Origin: Gambelia wislizenii
Lineage: Eukaryota; Chordata; Lepidosauria; Squamata; Crotaphytidae
Assembly: GCA_030847615.1 (NCBI GenBank)
Contig: JAUMIR010000001.1
Location: 160,615,001 to 160,679,000, forward strand
Reading direction: 5' to 3'
Length of the DNA: 64,000 bases
This document shows positions 34,402 to 45,185 of this stretch, in pieces. Made by a program: the position numbers and the translations under genes. The notes beneath the pieces are model-generated. The model made no database searches and was not told the DNA's origin. It was given only the letters and a program-made list of their open reading frames with translations. Position 1 is the first letter of the stretch, and every line of letters starts with the position of its first letter.

Positions 34402-36718
34402 CATAGAATCATAGAATCATAGAATTGCAGAGTTGGAAGAGACCACGAGGGCCATCCAGTCCAACCCCCTGCCACGCAGGAAATCACAATCAAAGCATCC
34501 CCGACAGATGGCCATCCAGCCTCTGTTTAAAGACCTCCAAGGAAGGAGACCCCACCACGCTCCGAGGGAGTGTGTTCCACTGCCGAACAGCTCTTACTGT
34601 CAAAAAGTTCTTCCTCATGTTGAGGTGGAATCTCTGTTCCTGGAGCTTGCACCCATTGCTCCGTGTTCCAGTCTCTGGAGCAGCAGAAAACAAGCCTGCT
34701 CCATCCTCAGCGTGACATCCCTTCAAATACTTAAACAGGGCTATCATATCGCCTCTAAACCGTCTTTTTTCCAGGCTAAACATACCCAGCTCCCTAAGTC
34801 TCTCCTCATAAGGCATTGTTTCCAGACCTTTCACCATTTTAGTTGCCCTTCTCTGGACACGCTCCAATTTGTCAATATCCTTTCTGAATTGTGGTGCCCA
34901 GAACTGGACACAGTATTCTAAGTGAGGTCTGACCAAGGCAGAATAGAGTGGCACTATTACTTCCCTTGATCTAGACACTATACTTCTATTGATACAGCCC
35001 AAAATTGCATTGGCCTTTTTAGCTGCCGCATCACACTGTTGGCTCATGTTCAACTTGTGGTCTACTAGGACTCCTAGATCCCTTTCGCACATAGTCTCAT
35101 TCAGCCAGGTCTCTCCCATCCTATATTTATGCATTTCATTTTTCCGCCCTAAATGCAGTACTTTACATTTCTCCGTATTGAATTTCATTTTGTTAGCTTT
35201 GGCCCAGCTCTCCAGTCTATCCAGGTCATTCTGAATTTTGATCCTGTCCTCTAGGGTATTAGCTACTCCTCCCAATTTGGTGTCATCTGCAAATTTGATA
35301 AGTATGCCCCTAATTCCCTCATCTAAGTCATTGATAAAGATGTTGAATAGCACTGGGCCCAGGACAGAACCCTGTGGCACGCCACTGGTCACATCTTTCC
35401 AAGACGAAGAGGAGCCACTGCTGAGCACCCTTTGGGTTCGGCCGGTCAACCAATTACAAATCCATTGAACAGTTAACTTGTCTAGCCCACATTCTACAAG
35501 CTTGTTTGCAAGAATGTCATGGGGAACCTTGTCAAAGGCCTTACTGAAATCAAGGTATGCAATGTCCACAGCATTCCCTTCATCTACCAAGCTGGTAACT
35601 TTATCAAAAAAAGAGATCAGATTAGTCTGGCATGACTTGTTTCTCTGAAACCCATGCTGAGTTTTTGTGATTATGGCATTGCCTTCTAAATGTTCACAGA
35701 CTCTCTGTTTAATGATCTGTTCTAGAATCTTCCCTGGTATTGATGTCAGACTAACTGGACGATAGTTGTTGGGATCCTCTCTTTTCCCCTTTTTGAAGAT
35801 GGGAACAACGTTTGCCCTCCTCCAGTCTGCTGGGACTTCTCCTGTTCTCCAGGAGTTCTCAAATATTATTGCCAATGGCTCTGAGATTATATTTGCCAGC
35901 TCTTTTAATACTCTTGGATGTAGTTCATCTGGTCCTGGAGATTTAAATTCATTTAGATTAAGAAGGTATTCCTGTACTACCTCTTTACTTATTTTCAGCT
36001 GGATTTCCCCTATTGTGTCCTCTGTTCCATTTTCCTCAGGTTGGTCCTCCTTTTCCTTTTCTGAAAACACTGAGGCAAAGAAGGTGTTGAGTAATTCTGC
36101 CTTTTCTCTGTCCCCTGTTAGCATTTTGCCATCTTCTCCACGTAGTGGCCCTATCATTTCCTTCTTCCTCCTTTTGCTGCGGACATACCCAAAAAAACCC
36201 TTTTTATTGTTCTTAACCTCCCTAGCAAGCCTGAGCTCATTCTGCACTTTAGCTTTTCTGACTTTACTCCTACACGTGTTCGCTATCTGTTTGAATTCTT
36301 CTTTGGTGATTTCCCCCCTTTTCCATTTCCTATACATGTTCCGTTTAAAACTTAGCTCCATTGAAAGTTCTTTAGTCATCCATCCTGGTTTCTTGAGACA
36401 CCTCCCATTTTTCTTCCTCAATGGTACTGTTTGAAATTGTGCCTTCAGTATCTCCCTTTTGAGAAAGTCCCATCCGTCTTGAGGTCCCTTCTCTTTTAGT
36501 ATTCTTGACCATGGGATCATCCCCAGTATTTCCCTGAGTTTATTGAAATCAGCTCTCCTAAAGTCAAGAATGCGTGTCTGACTATGCCTGGCTTCTCCTT
36601 TCCATTGTATAACAAACTCCAGGAGAACATGATCACTCTCACCTAAGGATCCCACCACTTGCACCCCATTAACAAGGTTGTCTCTGTTGGTTAGGATCAG
36701 ATCTAAAATAGCTGACCC
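34402..36718 (-). mobile_element. CR1 LINE, young 5'-truncated insertion
   Basis: The minus-strand CR1 starts with an (ATTCTATG)n tail at 34402-34425 and is truncated within the endonuclease at 36718. The host LINE's CCTTAT occurs on both sides (34396-34401 and 36719-36724) as a 6-bp target duplication. Its coding sequence is still uninterrupted, which marks it as one of the youngest insertions in the window. It would not be autonomous, because ORF1 and most of the endonuclease are missing. Confidence 0.95.
34490..36718 (-). CDS. CR1 ORF2, reverse transcriptase intact, endonuclease truncated
   Basis: A continuous frame of about 743 codons ends at 34490. Counting residues in the frame that starts just outside the element at 36796, about 26 residues are host sequence. 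The endonuclease remnant follows, with SDH at 54-56. The RT motifs are LDFSKAFDKVPHD (415-427), SGVPQGSVLGP (471-481) and the catalytic FADD (502-505). The C-terminus has [13 protein letters not shown] and FKQRLDGHLSGML. The enzyme copies element RNA at nicked DNA. The truncation removes most of the endonuclease and the natural start, so a functional product is unlikely. Confidence 0.92.
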   Translation of the reverse strand, partial: GSAILDLILTNRDNLVNGVQVVGSLGESDHVLLEFVIQWKGEARHSQTRILDFRRADFNKLREILGMIPWSRILKEKGPQDGWDFLKREILKAQFQTVPLRKKNGRCLKKPGWMTKELSMELSFKRNMYRKWKRGEITKEEFKQIANTCRSKVRKAKVQNELRLAREVKNNKKGFFGYVRSKRRKKEMIGPLRGEDGKMLTGDREKAELLNTFFASVFSEKEKEDQPEENGTEDTIGEIQLKISKEVVQEYLLNLNEFKSPGPDELHPRVLKELANIISEPLAIIFENSWRTGEVPADWRRANVVPIFKKGKREDPNNYRPVSLTSIPGKILEQIIKQRVCEHLEGNAIITKTQHGFQRNKSCQTNLISFFDKVTSLVDEGNAVDIAYLDFSKAFDKVPHDILANKLVECGLDKLTVQWICNWLTGRTQRVLSSGSSSSWKDVTSGVPQGSVLGPVLFNIFINDLDEGIRGILIKFADDTKLGGVANTLEDRIKIQNDLDRLESWAKANKMKFNTEKCKVLHLGRKNEMHKYRMGETWLNETMCERDLGVLVDHKLNMSQQCDAAAKKANAILGCINRSIVSRSREVIVPLYSALVRPHLEYCVQFWAPQFRKDIDKLERVQRRATKMVKGLETMPYEERLRELGMFSLEKRRFRGDMIALFKYLKGCHAEDGAGLFSAAPETGTRSNGCKLQEQRFHLNMRKNFLTVRAVRQWNTLPRSVVGSPSLEVFKQRLDGHLSGML

Positions 36719-37019
36719 CCTTATTTGAGAACTCACGCTGAACAAGTCTCGAAGAGAAATGACAACGCAGAAAGAATCACAACCCAGAAACATCACCCAA
36801 GGAGACCTTCTGCTGTGCTTTCTGCAACCTGACTTGTTTATCTTGGATTGGCCTTTTTAGTCATCAGCGCGCTTGCAGAAAGCGCAGGATGAGTCCTTCC
36901 TGAATCTTCGTTTGCGAAGAAAAGTCAGAGAGAGAGAGAGAGAGATTTATATTTTTTGCTACTATTCGTAGTTTTGGACCTTTTTCATGTGTTGGATCCA
37001 GAGTTCTGTGATGCATTCA

Positions 37020-37484
37020 AATTACAATGGCTTCAAATTACAAGAAAAGAGGTCCCACCTAAACATCAGAAATAACTTTTTGACTGCAAGAGCCACCCCC
37101 AACAGGGGAATGGGCTGCCTCAGAAGGTGGTAGAGTCTCCTTCTTTGGAGGTCCATAAACAGAGGGTGGACGGTGATCTTTCAGGACTGCATTCATTGTG
37201 TATCCCTTCATGGCAGGGGGTTGGACTAGATGGCACTTGTAGTCCATTTCAATTCTATGGCGCCATTTATACGAGGGAGGGAAATGTGATCTGCTCTGAA
37301 GAAATCGCAATTTGCAGTGCTGGGACCTGTCTTAATGGTTAATAGAGCCTCCATAAACTTTGCATTTGGCTCCCCCCATTCCAAATAAAACATGTTGATG
37401 CGAATGTCGATTTAGACAGATCACCTTCCATGTGATTTCTATGATGATTGTTTTCACTGTTTAGAGAGGCCCTATGATTCTACA
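37020..37484 (+). mobile_element. CR1 3' end, older, with TIR insertion
   Basis: AATTACAAGAAAAGAGGTCC, then CACCTAAACATCAG, AAGGTGGTAGAGTCTCC and GGGGGTTGGACTAGATGGC are CR1 3' sequence. The tail (AATTCTATG, then CTATGATTCTAC) is split by a small TIR element at 37259-37471. It is unrelated in position to the young CR1 nearby. Confidence 0.82.
37259..37471. mobile_element. small TIR element inside a CR1 tail
   Basis: Left end GGCGCCATTTATACGAGGG and right end CTGTTTAGAGAGGCC are weak inverted repeats. The flanking CTAT (37255-37258 and 37472-37475) includes a 3-bp TAT duplication. The left end resembles family C (GTTTACACGG-like). It is 213 bp, non-coding. Confidence 0.65.
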
Positions 37485-38208
37485 AGTGAAATTCCATTCA
37501 TGCAATAGGAACTCTTGAGTCTCAACTCCTCGTTTGTCCTGAACACACACAACTATTGCATTCCCTCAATGTCCTGCTCTAAATGATTAGGAGTCTCTTC
37601 ACAACAGATGGAAGGTGACACAGGGGGTTGCCAGGGAAAAGATAAATGAAGAAAAATCACAATTCTCCAGGCTTATATTCACAAGGTGACATCACCCTTC
37701 CCTTCCTATTCCATATACAGAAGATAGATGGATGGTAATTTGAATATTCCTTCAACTGCCATTGGGATAGGTTCTCTGCTCAAGTAAGATTGAACAGACA
37801 GTCTGGTCAGTTTATGTATATGGAAGATGGAGTGCCATCTTGTACTTTGCCTCAAGCTGCAAAATGGCTTGGTTAGCCCTGCATGGATCATTACAACTAC
37901 ATAGGGAGGAACAGGGGTGTACATATAATCCTTTGTTGCTGAAAGCTGGAAAATGAATCTGGTTCATCAGCCAAAGGCTGGAGATTTACTGACAAATAAC
38001 TGGATAGTATACATTCTTGCTGGTCGTCTTTTAAAAGTAAATGCTAGAAATGTGGGTGTAATTTGGTCCTTGGCCACACAGCTGTCTTTGGAATTAACAA
38101 GTAGATGTTAGAATAAAGTGTTTTATTAATCCCATTCCTGCCTGGGCATCAATTTTTGTGTTTATATCCATATATGTCTCTGCCAGACTACAGAAACCAA
38201 GAGGCTTA
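37485..38208. other. no gene recognised
   Basis: Non-coding. Short frames only, without motifs. Confidence 0.45.
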
Positions 38209-38520
38209 GGAGATTATCAGATGCAGCAAAAAGTACAAGAGCAGCATGCCAGGATGACGTTACTGTCCCATGAATGGGACTCGGTTTCAGATAACAACAT
38301 CATCATTGCATGCTGCTTCTGTGCTGCAGCTGTTAGTAAGGCATCACTTTTCATTAAAAGGATCTCCCTGTCAATGAAAAGTGATGCCTTACTCACAACT
38401 GCAGCACAGGAGCAAAACATGATGAGGACGAAGACATCTGAAACTGGGTTCGGATCGCAAGACAGTAATGTCATCCTGGCATGCTGCTCTTATACCTTTT
38501 GGACACGTCTGATAATCTTC
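38209..38520. mobile_element. short hairpin form of family B
   Basis: Starts GGAGATTATCAGATGCAGC and ends ACGTCTGATAATCTTC. TTA at 38206-38208 and 38521-38523 is the duplication. The 312-bp element is a near-continuous hairpin: AGCAGCATGCCAGGATGACG and its complement lie near each end, and GCATCACTTTTCATT with AATGAAAAGTGATGC flank the centre. No coding. Confidence 0.92.
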
Positions 38521-38523
38521 TTA

Positions 38524-39589
38524 ACGATAGGATTGTTTTTTTTTTTATCAAGAATGCATTTATTCGTGTGCTATTCTAGCACAGTCCAGACTGAAGTCAA
38601 GGATTTACACATATGACCAATTTTAATAGCTTTGAGTGTTCTGCTCAAAAGGCTAATTCCAAAATAACCCAAAACCCTACATCACGCAAATTGTTTCCAA
38701 AATTACAGTGAATCATTCTGACATTTGCTTATTAACAGGAGTATGGTTTGTTATCATTTTGTTGTTGGCAGTGGGTTTGATCTAATATTAATTTACAAAC
38801 ACAGCATTATGCAAGTGCATCTTTTAACCTGCCATAATGCAACTCTAGAAGCAGTGACAGAACTGCCTCTTTGGCATTTGAGAGGAAGGTCATACAACCC
38901 ACTGCAGGTGCATAGCAGATCCCAGCCATTGTTCATTCCTGTATTGATCATGCTAATACTACCAAGTGTTATTTCATTTATTAAGTTGCATTATAGTCAT
39001 GGCAGCAAGATGAATGTTGTGTTGATTTAAAAGTCATTGCCTGGACAGGTGCTCAATCTGTTCCTCCACCCACACATGGACACAATCCTTCTCCTCTTCA
39101 GCCTCCTTCCTGTTACAGCTCAAGATCAGAAATTAATCATTTAGAATTGTATTAGACTGTCTGCTGATTTTTTTTCATGTGGGGATGAGGAGAGATTATA
39201 AAGAGATACAAGCAAAGCAGCTGCCCATTGATTTGTCTTTTCAGCAATGTCGTATTAACTGGGGGTGAAGATGTGTTCATTTCAGCTACCAGACATCACT
39301 TACTACAGTAAAGCCAATAGAACTGTTCCCATAAGGGCTGGAGGGAATGTCTTATTGATTACCTATTCAGGGTATAGCCCAAGTTAATTTTGATGTTTAC
39401 TGGAAATGCAGCTTGGCATTTCATCAATTACACTTTCTCTTAGTAAAGTCCCAAAAGCACTTCTAGGTGGGTGTGACATTTATTTCAGAGCTTGGAAAAG
39501 TTACTTTTTGGACCACAATTTTTAAAGTTCCCAGATGAGGTATAAAAATGGAACATTTTCAAGCTCTGATTAATTTTTATTGCTTTTGT
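38524..39589. other. no gene recognised
   Basis: AT-rich non-coding sequence. The 101-residue frame at 38725-39030 has no motif. No repeat recognised. Confidence 0.45.
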
Positions 39590-39646
39590 TAATTGCCATC
39601 AAGTCAGCTTTAACTTATGGCAACCCTATGAATGAGAGGCCTCCAA

Positions 39647-39946
39647 GGACTTTTTCAGACTCTCTTTAAAAAAAAAAAAAGTGGAGGTCGGGAGGAGGAT
39701 GCCGCTGTCCCACTTCGGGCGGTCACTTCTGCATGTCCAATCCTCCTCCCATCCTTCATTTGTTCTCTGTCTGTGCTGAAGGGATAAAAAAGGCACCACT
39801 TTTTCTGTCATTCAAGCACGGTTGGGGAAGGAACAAAGGACAGGAGGAAGACAGGGTGTGCAGAAGTGACCTCTGGAAGCAGGACAGCAGCGTCCTCCTC
39901 CCGACCTCCATGGGTTGTTGTTTTTTTAGAGCATCTGAAAAAGTCC
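39647..39946. mobile_element. family P-type hairpin inside BovB
   Basis: Starts GGACTTTTTCAGACTCT and ends GCATCTGAAAAAGTCC. Flanks are CAA and CGA, a duplication with one difference. The arms carry GGAGGTCGGGAGGAGGATGC and its complement, the same arm words as the element at 18480, so these two form a subfamily. The length is 300 bp. Confidence 0.88.
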
Positions 39947-41948
39947 CGAGTAACCCTATCATCATTTCTGCTCAGGTCTTGCAAGGGCCATGACTTCCTT
40001 TACTGAGTCTATCCATCTGTAATGCAATCTTTTCCTACTGCTTTCTACGTTACCAAGCACTATTGTCTTTTCCAGTGAGTCCTGTCTTCTCATGATCTTC
40101 CAAAGTACAATAGTCTCTGTTTAGTCATCTTGACTTCTAGGAAAAGTTCAAGCTTGATTTGCTCTAGGACCCATTAATTTGTCTTTTCAGCAATCCACAG
40201 TATCTGTAGAACTCTTCTCCAGCACCGCATCTCAATTAGTTGATTTTCTTTCTATTGGCTTTCTTCACTGTCCAGCTTTCACCACCATACACAGAAATTG
40301 TAAATACGATGGCATGAACAATCCTAACTTTAGTATTCAATGATATATCTTTACACTTTGGGACCTTGTCTAGTCCCTTCATAACTGTTTACTCAATGTT
40401 TAACTATAAAATCTGCCTTTGCACTTTCTTCCTTGACTTTCTTCAGTAACTGTTCCAAGTGTTTGCTATTTTCGGCTAGTAGTATGGTGTCATCTGCATT
40501 ATCTTAAATTGTTGATATTCCTTCCTCCAATTTCATGCCTCCTTCCTCAGAGTCTAATCCTGCTTTATGTATGACATGTTCAGCATACAAATTAGAAAGA
40601 TAGGGTGATAAAAATGCATCCTTGCTTGACTCGCTTACCAATTGGAAACCGTTCTGTTTCTCCATATTCGGTCCTGATGGTAGCCTCCTCTCCTGAGCAC
40701 AGGTTACACAGCAGGACAATCAAATGTTGTGGCACAGCCATATCTTTAAAAGTGATCTATAGTTTTCCATGCCTCTTCCTTTCCTGAACCCAGCTTGGAC
40801 ATATGGCATTTCTCACTTCATAGATGGTAAAAGTTTTTGTTTTAAAATTTTGAGTATCACTTTCCTTGCATGGGAAATTAATGCAATGGTCCTGTAGTTA
40901 TTGCAGTTCTTGGGGATTGGAATGTAAGGAATATTGAGCATTTTCAATCTGCGGACCACTGTTTTGTTTTTCATATTTGTTGACAGATTCTGGTTAGAAC
41001 TAGTTTAGATTCTATCTCTGTAGCTCGAAGCAGCTCTATTGGTATGCCATCTGTTCCTGGTTATTTATTTTTCCCAAGTGCTTTGAGTGCAGCTTTCCAC
41101 TTCACTTTCTAAAACTGTATGTTCATCTTCAAATGGTTCTTCTTTGAATGAACTCTTTCATCTCTTTTATATAGTTCTTCAGTGTATTGTTTTCATCAGC
41201 TTTTTATTTCTACTTGGTCATGTAATGTGTTCCCCTGTTGGTTGTAGAGCATCCCACTCTTAATTTAAATATACCTTTGATAACTTGGATCTTGTAGAAG
41301 AGGTCTCTTGTTCTTCCTTTTTTTGTTGTCATCTTCAGTTTCTCTGCATTTATTATTATAGTAGTTGTCCTTGTCCCTGCACACAAGTCATTCAACAGTT
41401 GCATTCAGGGTTCTGATTCTATTTCTGACATCTTTTACTTTTGTTTCCTTAACTGCTCAAAGAGTGAGGCTTCTTTTTCTTTTTGACTGGCTCCAGTGAG
41501 GCTTCTTTTTCTTTCTGACTACAGATAGTATCTTTTTGCATTCCTCTCTAACAATGTCCTTGGTTTCAGTCCAGAGTTCTTCTGGCTTCCAGTCAATTAG
41601 GCTTAATAGTGCAAATCTATTTTTACATTATCTTTAAATTTTACAGGGATGTTCTTCAGGTTGTATTCTGGCATGAGGATTGGTTTAGTATTCTTCCTTA
41701 GCTTTACTCTAATTTTTTTATATCAGCAGTTCATGGTCTGTGCCACATTCTGCTCATAGTCTTGTTTTTGCAGAGAAAATGGAGCTTCTCCATCTTCTGC
41801 TTCTACTTATGTAGTCTATTTGATTTCTATATTGACCATCAGGTGATGTCCATGTATACAGAAACCTCTTTGGTTGCTTGAAGAATGTGTTTGTCAAGAC
41901 CACACTGTTGGCCTTACAAACTTCAGTTAGTCACTCTTCTGCTTCACC

Positions 41949-42170
41949 AGGAGCCCTGGTGGCGCAGTGATTGAATGCTGATACTGCAGTCACAATGTTG
42001 TACGTTCTATCGTACAGGGCTCTAGTTTGAGTCAGCCTTCCATCCTTTTGTAGGTCAGTAATATGAGCACCCATCTTGTTGGAGGCAATTAGTCAACACA
42101 TTGTAAACCACTTAGGGAGTGCTTTGCACTGATAAGCAGTATAGAAATATAAATGCTATTGCTATGGCTA
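41949..42170 (+). mobile_element. Sauria-type SINE inside BovB
   Basis: GAGCCCTGGTGGCGCAGTGA opens a tRNA-like head. GAGTCAGCCTTCCATCC, TCAGTAATATGAGCACCC and GGAGGCAATTAGTCAACA follow, and the tail is AGAAATATAAATGCTATTGC. This is the Sauria SINE layout. Sauria tails are known to resemble the BovB 3' end, so BovB enzymes probably mobilised it; here one has landed within a BovB copy. Confidence 0.83.
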
Positions 42171-42482
42171 TTTCTTGACCCTAGGCCAAGTTTTCCTACA
42201 ATCTTTGATTTTGCTCTGTTTCTTACTTTTATATACCAATCACTTATGATTAACAAGTTCTGTTTCAGTGTGTGATCAGTTTCCTCCTGCACTCCAGCAT
42301 AGAATCTCAAGTTTCTTTTTCTGCTGCTGCTTCTGTAGTTGGAGCATAAACTTGGATTGTGGTTATATTGATGGGCTTTCCCTGAAGCCTTATTGATGTT
42401 ATTTAGCAAGACTTTGCATTATATCCTTTGACTTCTTTTGCTACCTCTCCCCTCATTGTTAATGCCACCCCATTTCTTCTTA

Positions 42483-42792
42483 GGACTTTATCAGACATGG
42501 GGAAACACGGCAAAAAATGTATCCCAAGCTGCATCAGAAGAATGCGACGAGAACAGAAACGAGTGACATTATCAAATGCCCACATCCTCAGCAGTTCCCA
42601 GGGTGTGGTGCTGGCATGGACAAGGTGTCACTTTTTTATTGACGGGCTAAGCCGTCAATAAAAAGGGACACTTTATTCATGCCTGCACTACGCCCCCAGA
42701 ATGGCTGAATGGCAATGTTATCTTATAATGTCTCCTGTTTCTGTTCTTGTCATGTTCTTCTGATGTGGTTTTTGCCATGTCTGATAAAGACC
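42483..42792. mobile_element. short hairpin form of family B inside BovB
   Basis: Starts GGACTTTATCAGACATGG and ends CCATGTCTGATAAAGACC. Flanks are TTA and TTG, a duplication with one difference. The 310-bp element has the central palindrome TTGACGGGCTAAGCCGTCAA at 42639-42658, then AAAAAGGGACAC pairing with GTGTCACTTTTTT. No coding. Confidence 0.9.
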
Positions 42793-43449
42793 TTGGATTT
42801 TTATTTCCTGAGTAAAACACTGTGTAACTATCTGACTGAAGATGTCCCCATTTCTGTCCACTTTAGCTCACTCACCCCAAGTATTGCAATGTTTATATTT
42901 TCCATCTCTTGTTTTACAATGTCTAGCTTCCCCTCATTCATGCTTAGGACATTCCATGTTCCTATAATATGTGTTGTGCAGCTTCAGACTTTCGTTTCAC
43001 TGCTGAGCATGTCAACAGCTGAAAATCCTTTAGGCTTGAGTCCAATTGCATCATAGCCACACCCCTACTCCTAGTTGTCCTCTGCTGTATCCCAGTAGCT
43101 CATTGAGTGCCACCCGACCAGAGAATTTCATCTTCTGGCACTATCTCTTTTTCCATTTTGAATTGCCTCATTGTAGGTTTTTTGTGGTAAGAAACATTCA
43201 AAAGGAGTTTACCATGCCCTCCTCTGCATAGTATTAACAAGTGTTAGCTATGGTGCCACTGCCATTGTCTCTGTGAAAACCCCAACCCCACCAGTACCAC
43301 CCCCACGCCACTACTACTGCTGGCAGTCGCTGTTTGGCACCTTTTATTCATATAGCCAATAAGATTTCCAGAATGGTGAACATATTTCCCAGACAGTTGT
43401 AACTTCTTCATATGTGAAAAACGTTGATAGATTTGCATGCAGTATCTTA

Positions 43450-44048
43450 GAACTTTATCAGACCAGCAACTAAAAATGCTGCAATTCCCCTGTTGAGGAA
43501 AGCAGAAACATAGTGGCATGATTACAGTAACTATCACACATCACCATAATCATGCAATACTATCACCATGGAATTATCGCACAACTACCACTAGCAGATT
43601 TTACTTCCGTAATTTTGTATGGGCAAGATGTTAGCTGCTTTAAACAAGAAGAAACGACTTTGTTTAAACACACCAAAACACATAAAAATTGAAAGAAATT
43701 AAACACTTGAACAAAGATAAAAATATACGAAGAAAAGGTGACAGTTCATTAAAAGAGTGTCCTGTGCATCCTGTGTTCTCATTGGGAAAAGCGAGGGGGC
43801 AAAAAGACCACTCATTCATGCTGTAATCACATGATTACTGCAGGTCATGATTTCACACGCTCATCAATACTGCAAAGGAGCGATATTGAGGACTATTTGT
43901 GGATTTTCTGTCAATGAAAAGAGACAAGCAATTAACGGGTGGAACACACATTGACCATAGGAGGACAATGATGTCATGCAATAGTGGGAACCCATTTATG
44001 GTACTGTCACACTGTAATTCTGTGATTACAGCCCCATCTGATAAAGTC
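43450..44048. mobile_element. family B TIR element
   Basis: Starts GAACTTTATCAGACCAGC and ends CCATCTGATAAAGTC. TTA at 43447-43449 and 44049-44051 is the duplication. The length is 599 bp. Words such as CAGTAACTATCACACATCAC and GAATTATCGCACAACTACC align it with the copies at 17326 and 47466. No coding. Confidence 0.87.
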
Positions 44049-44051
44049 TTA

Positions 44052-44971
44052 TGTGTTCAGTAATAGGTATTGAAGATATGCAGATAAAGAAAAAATGGAG
44101 AAAATGAAATCTAGAACCAGGGTGGTGGGATTCTACACTTTAATATGGCATGGATAATAACAAGAAAACAAATTGGATAGGGCAATTTAAATGTTTTAAT
44201 TTACAGAACGGTAACACTAACAGAAATATAATAAAGATGCAGTTTTATCCATACCTATCTGAAGCAAGATGCAGCTAGTTGAATAGAGAAAACTGGGTTG
44301 CACAACCATGTTCCAATTTTAAGACAGTATCTACTTGGGAACAAAATTAGAGTGGGAAGCATTGGCACCCCTCCCACAAATCATGGGCTGTGGGAATCTG
44401 AGCGCTATGGTTCACAACTGTAATTTTTTCCAAACTCAGCATACAAATATAAAATCCACCTGAATGGGACAAACCAGAATGCTGACATCTAAAATGATGA
44501 GCATTGGTTGGTAAGTGTGCATTAAAAAAAAAAAAAAAACCTAGCATGTTCCAATTCCTGTCTGTTGCAATTTGGCAATCTAATATTTAGAGATATTTTT
44601 TATCAAGAAAGTGTATGCCCAAATTCATAAGCCTTCAGGCATTATTCCATTGGTTCAAGCAGATCCACATCACATCCAAATAGACACCCAACACTGGGAA
44701 TTTACCAGGGATTGCACAAAACATAGGTTTGCCCTAGCAACTGGAACCTACATGAAATGTACAATCTGACTTTTGGTCTAAAATGAACAAGGAAATTGGG
44801 GTGGGGTGAGGGAGAAAACAGTATTCTCCCATAGCATTAAACTAGATTAGCTAGACTGAACTCTGAGATTAAGAAGAGCATAGTCTAAATAGATACCTTA
44901 AGGTTTCTCTAAAATACTTATTTTTATATGTTTGCAGCCCAGTATTCCTTGCTGTTTTACCTAAATGCCCT
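44052..44971. other. no gene recognised
   Basis: Non-coding. An A17 run is near 44524-44540. Short frames have no motif. Confidence 0.45.
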
Positions 44972-45185
44972 GGAGGCACCAGGTCCCATCTGATCTTGGA
45001 AGTTAAGCAGGGTCAGCCCTGGTTGGGACTTGGATGGGAGACCAACAATGAATAGCAGGTGCTGTCAGTTATTTTTCAGAGGAAGGAACTGTCAAAATCA
45101 CCTCTGAGTATTCCTTGCCTATGAAATTCATGGGTTTGCCATAAGTCAACAGGTAACGTGCAGGTGTGCACACACACACGACCTG
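44972..45185 (+). mobile_element. 5S rRNA-derived SINE
   Basis: AGGTCCCATCTGATCTTGG, AAGTTAAGCAGGGTCAG and then ACTTGGATGGGAGACC follow the 5S rRNA order, covering its internal promoter. After this head the sequence is unlike 5S: GAGGAAGGAACTGTCAAAAT, CACCTCTGAGTATTCC, GTTTGCCATAAGTCAACAGG and a CA-rich tail. The 5' part of 5S is missing or diverged. It is therefore a SINE, not a 5S gene. A second copy lies at 62530-62745. Confidence 0.85.

Larger units (their letters stand above)
33372..36960 (+). pseudogene. zinc-finger LINE with RT deletion and CR1 insertion
   Basis: This is the fullest copy of this LINE. From 33372 it encodes the end of an APE-type endonuclease (HWHLIDYVLVCQR, then TDHHLVRCKLNL), then the pre-RT region ([20 protein letters not shown]) to about 33952. 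The reverse transcriptase core is deleted. It resumes at about 33965 with [20 protein letters not shown] and continues VLEQAGITSIEAMI, LRWAGHVSRMEDH. After the CR1 insertion (34402-36718) it ends with a zinc finger, C-x2-C and H-x3-C, near 36815-36875, and a (GA)n tail at 36930-36945. Several stops and shifts kill it. I leave the clade unassigned. Confidence 0.85.
39590..43449 (-). pseudogene. BovB-type RTE LINE, decayed, with four insertions in or beside it
   Basis: The minus strand carries a worn BovB-like ORF. Reading from high to low coordinate: the 5' region (43.1-43.4 kb); the endonuclease end with YTWTSPDGQYRNQIDYI and GTDHELL (about 41720-41860); the reverse transcriptase with NADDTILLAEN at about 40470-40500, the catalytic tyrosine of YADD changed to asparagine; then LLKKVKEESAKA, VYGGESWTVKKA (about 40260); and the 3' end near 39600. 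Frames are broken repeatedly. BovB is an RTE-clade element widespread in squamates. A Sauria SINE and TIR elements at 39647 and 42483 interrupt it, and another at 43450 adjoins its 5' end. Confidence 0.85.

Noticed and set aside
35766..36434. 222-residue plus-strand open frame
   Set aside because: It is the antisense shadow of the intact CR1 ORF2 on the minus strand.
41949..42020. A true tRNA gene
   Set aside because: The tRNA-like head is too worn to fold as a tRNA and continues into a Sauria SINE body.
44972..45060. A true 5S rRNA gene
   Set aside because: The 5' part of 5S is not matched, the sequence diverges after the internal promoter, and a SINE tail follows; a second copy has the same structure.
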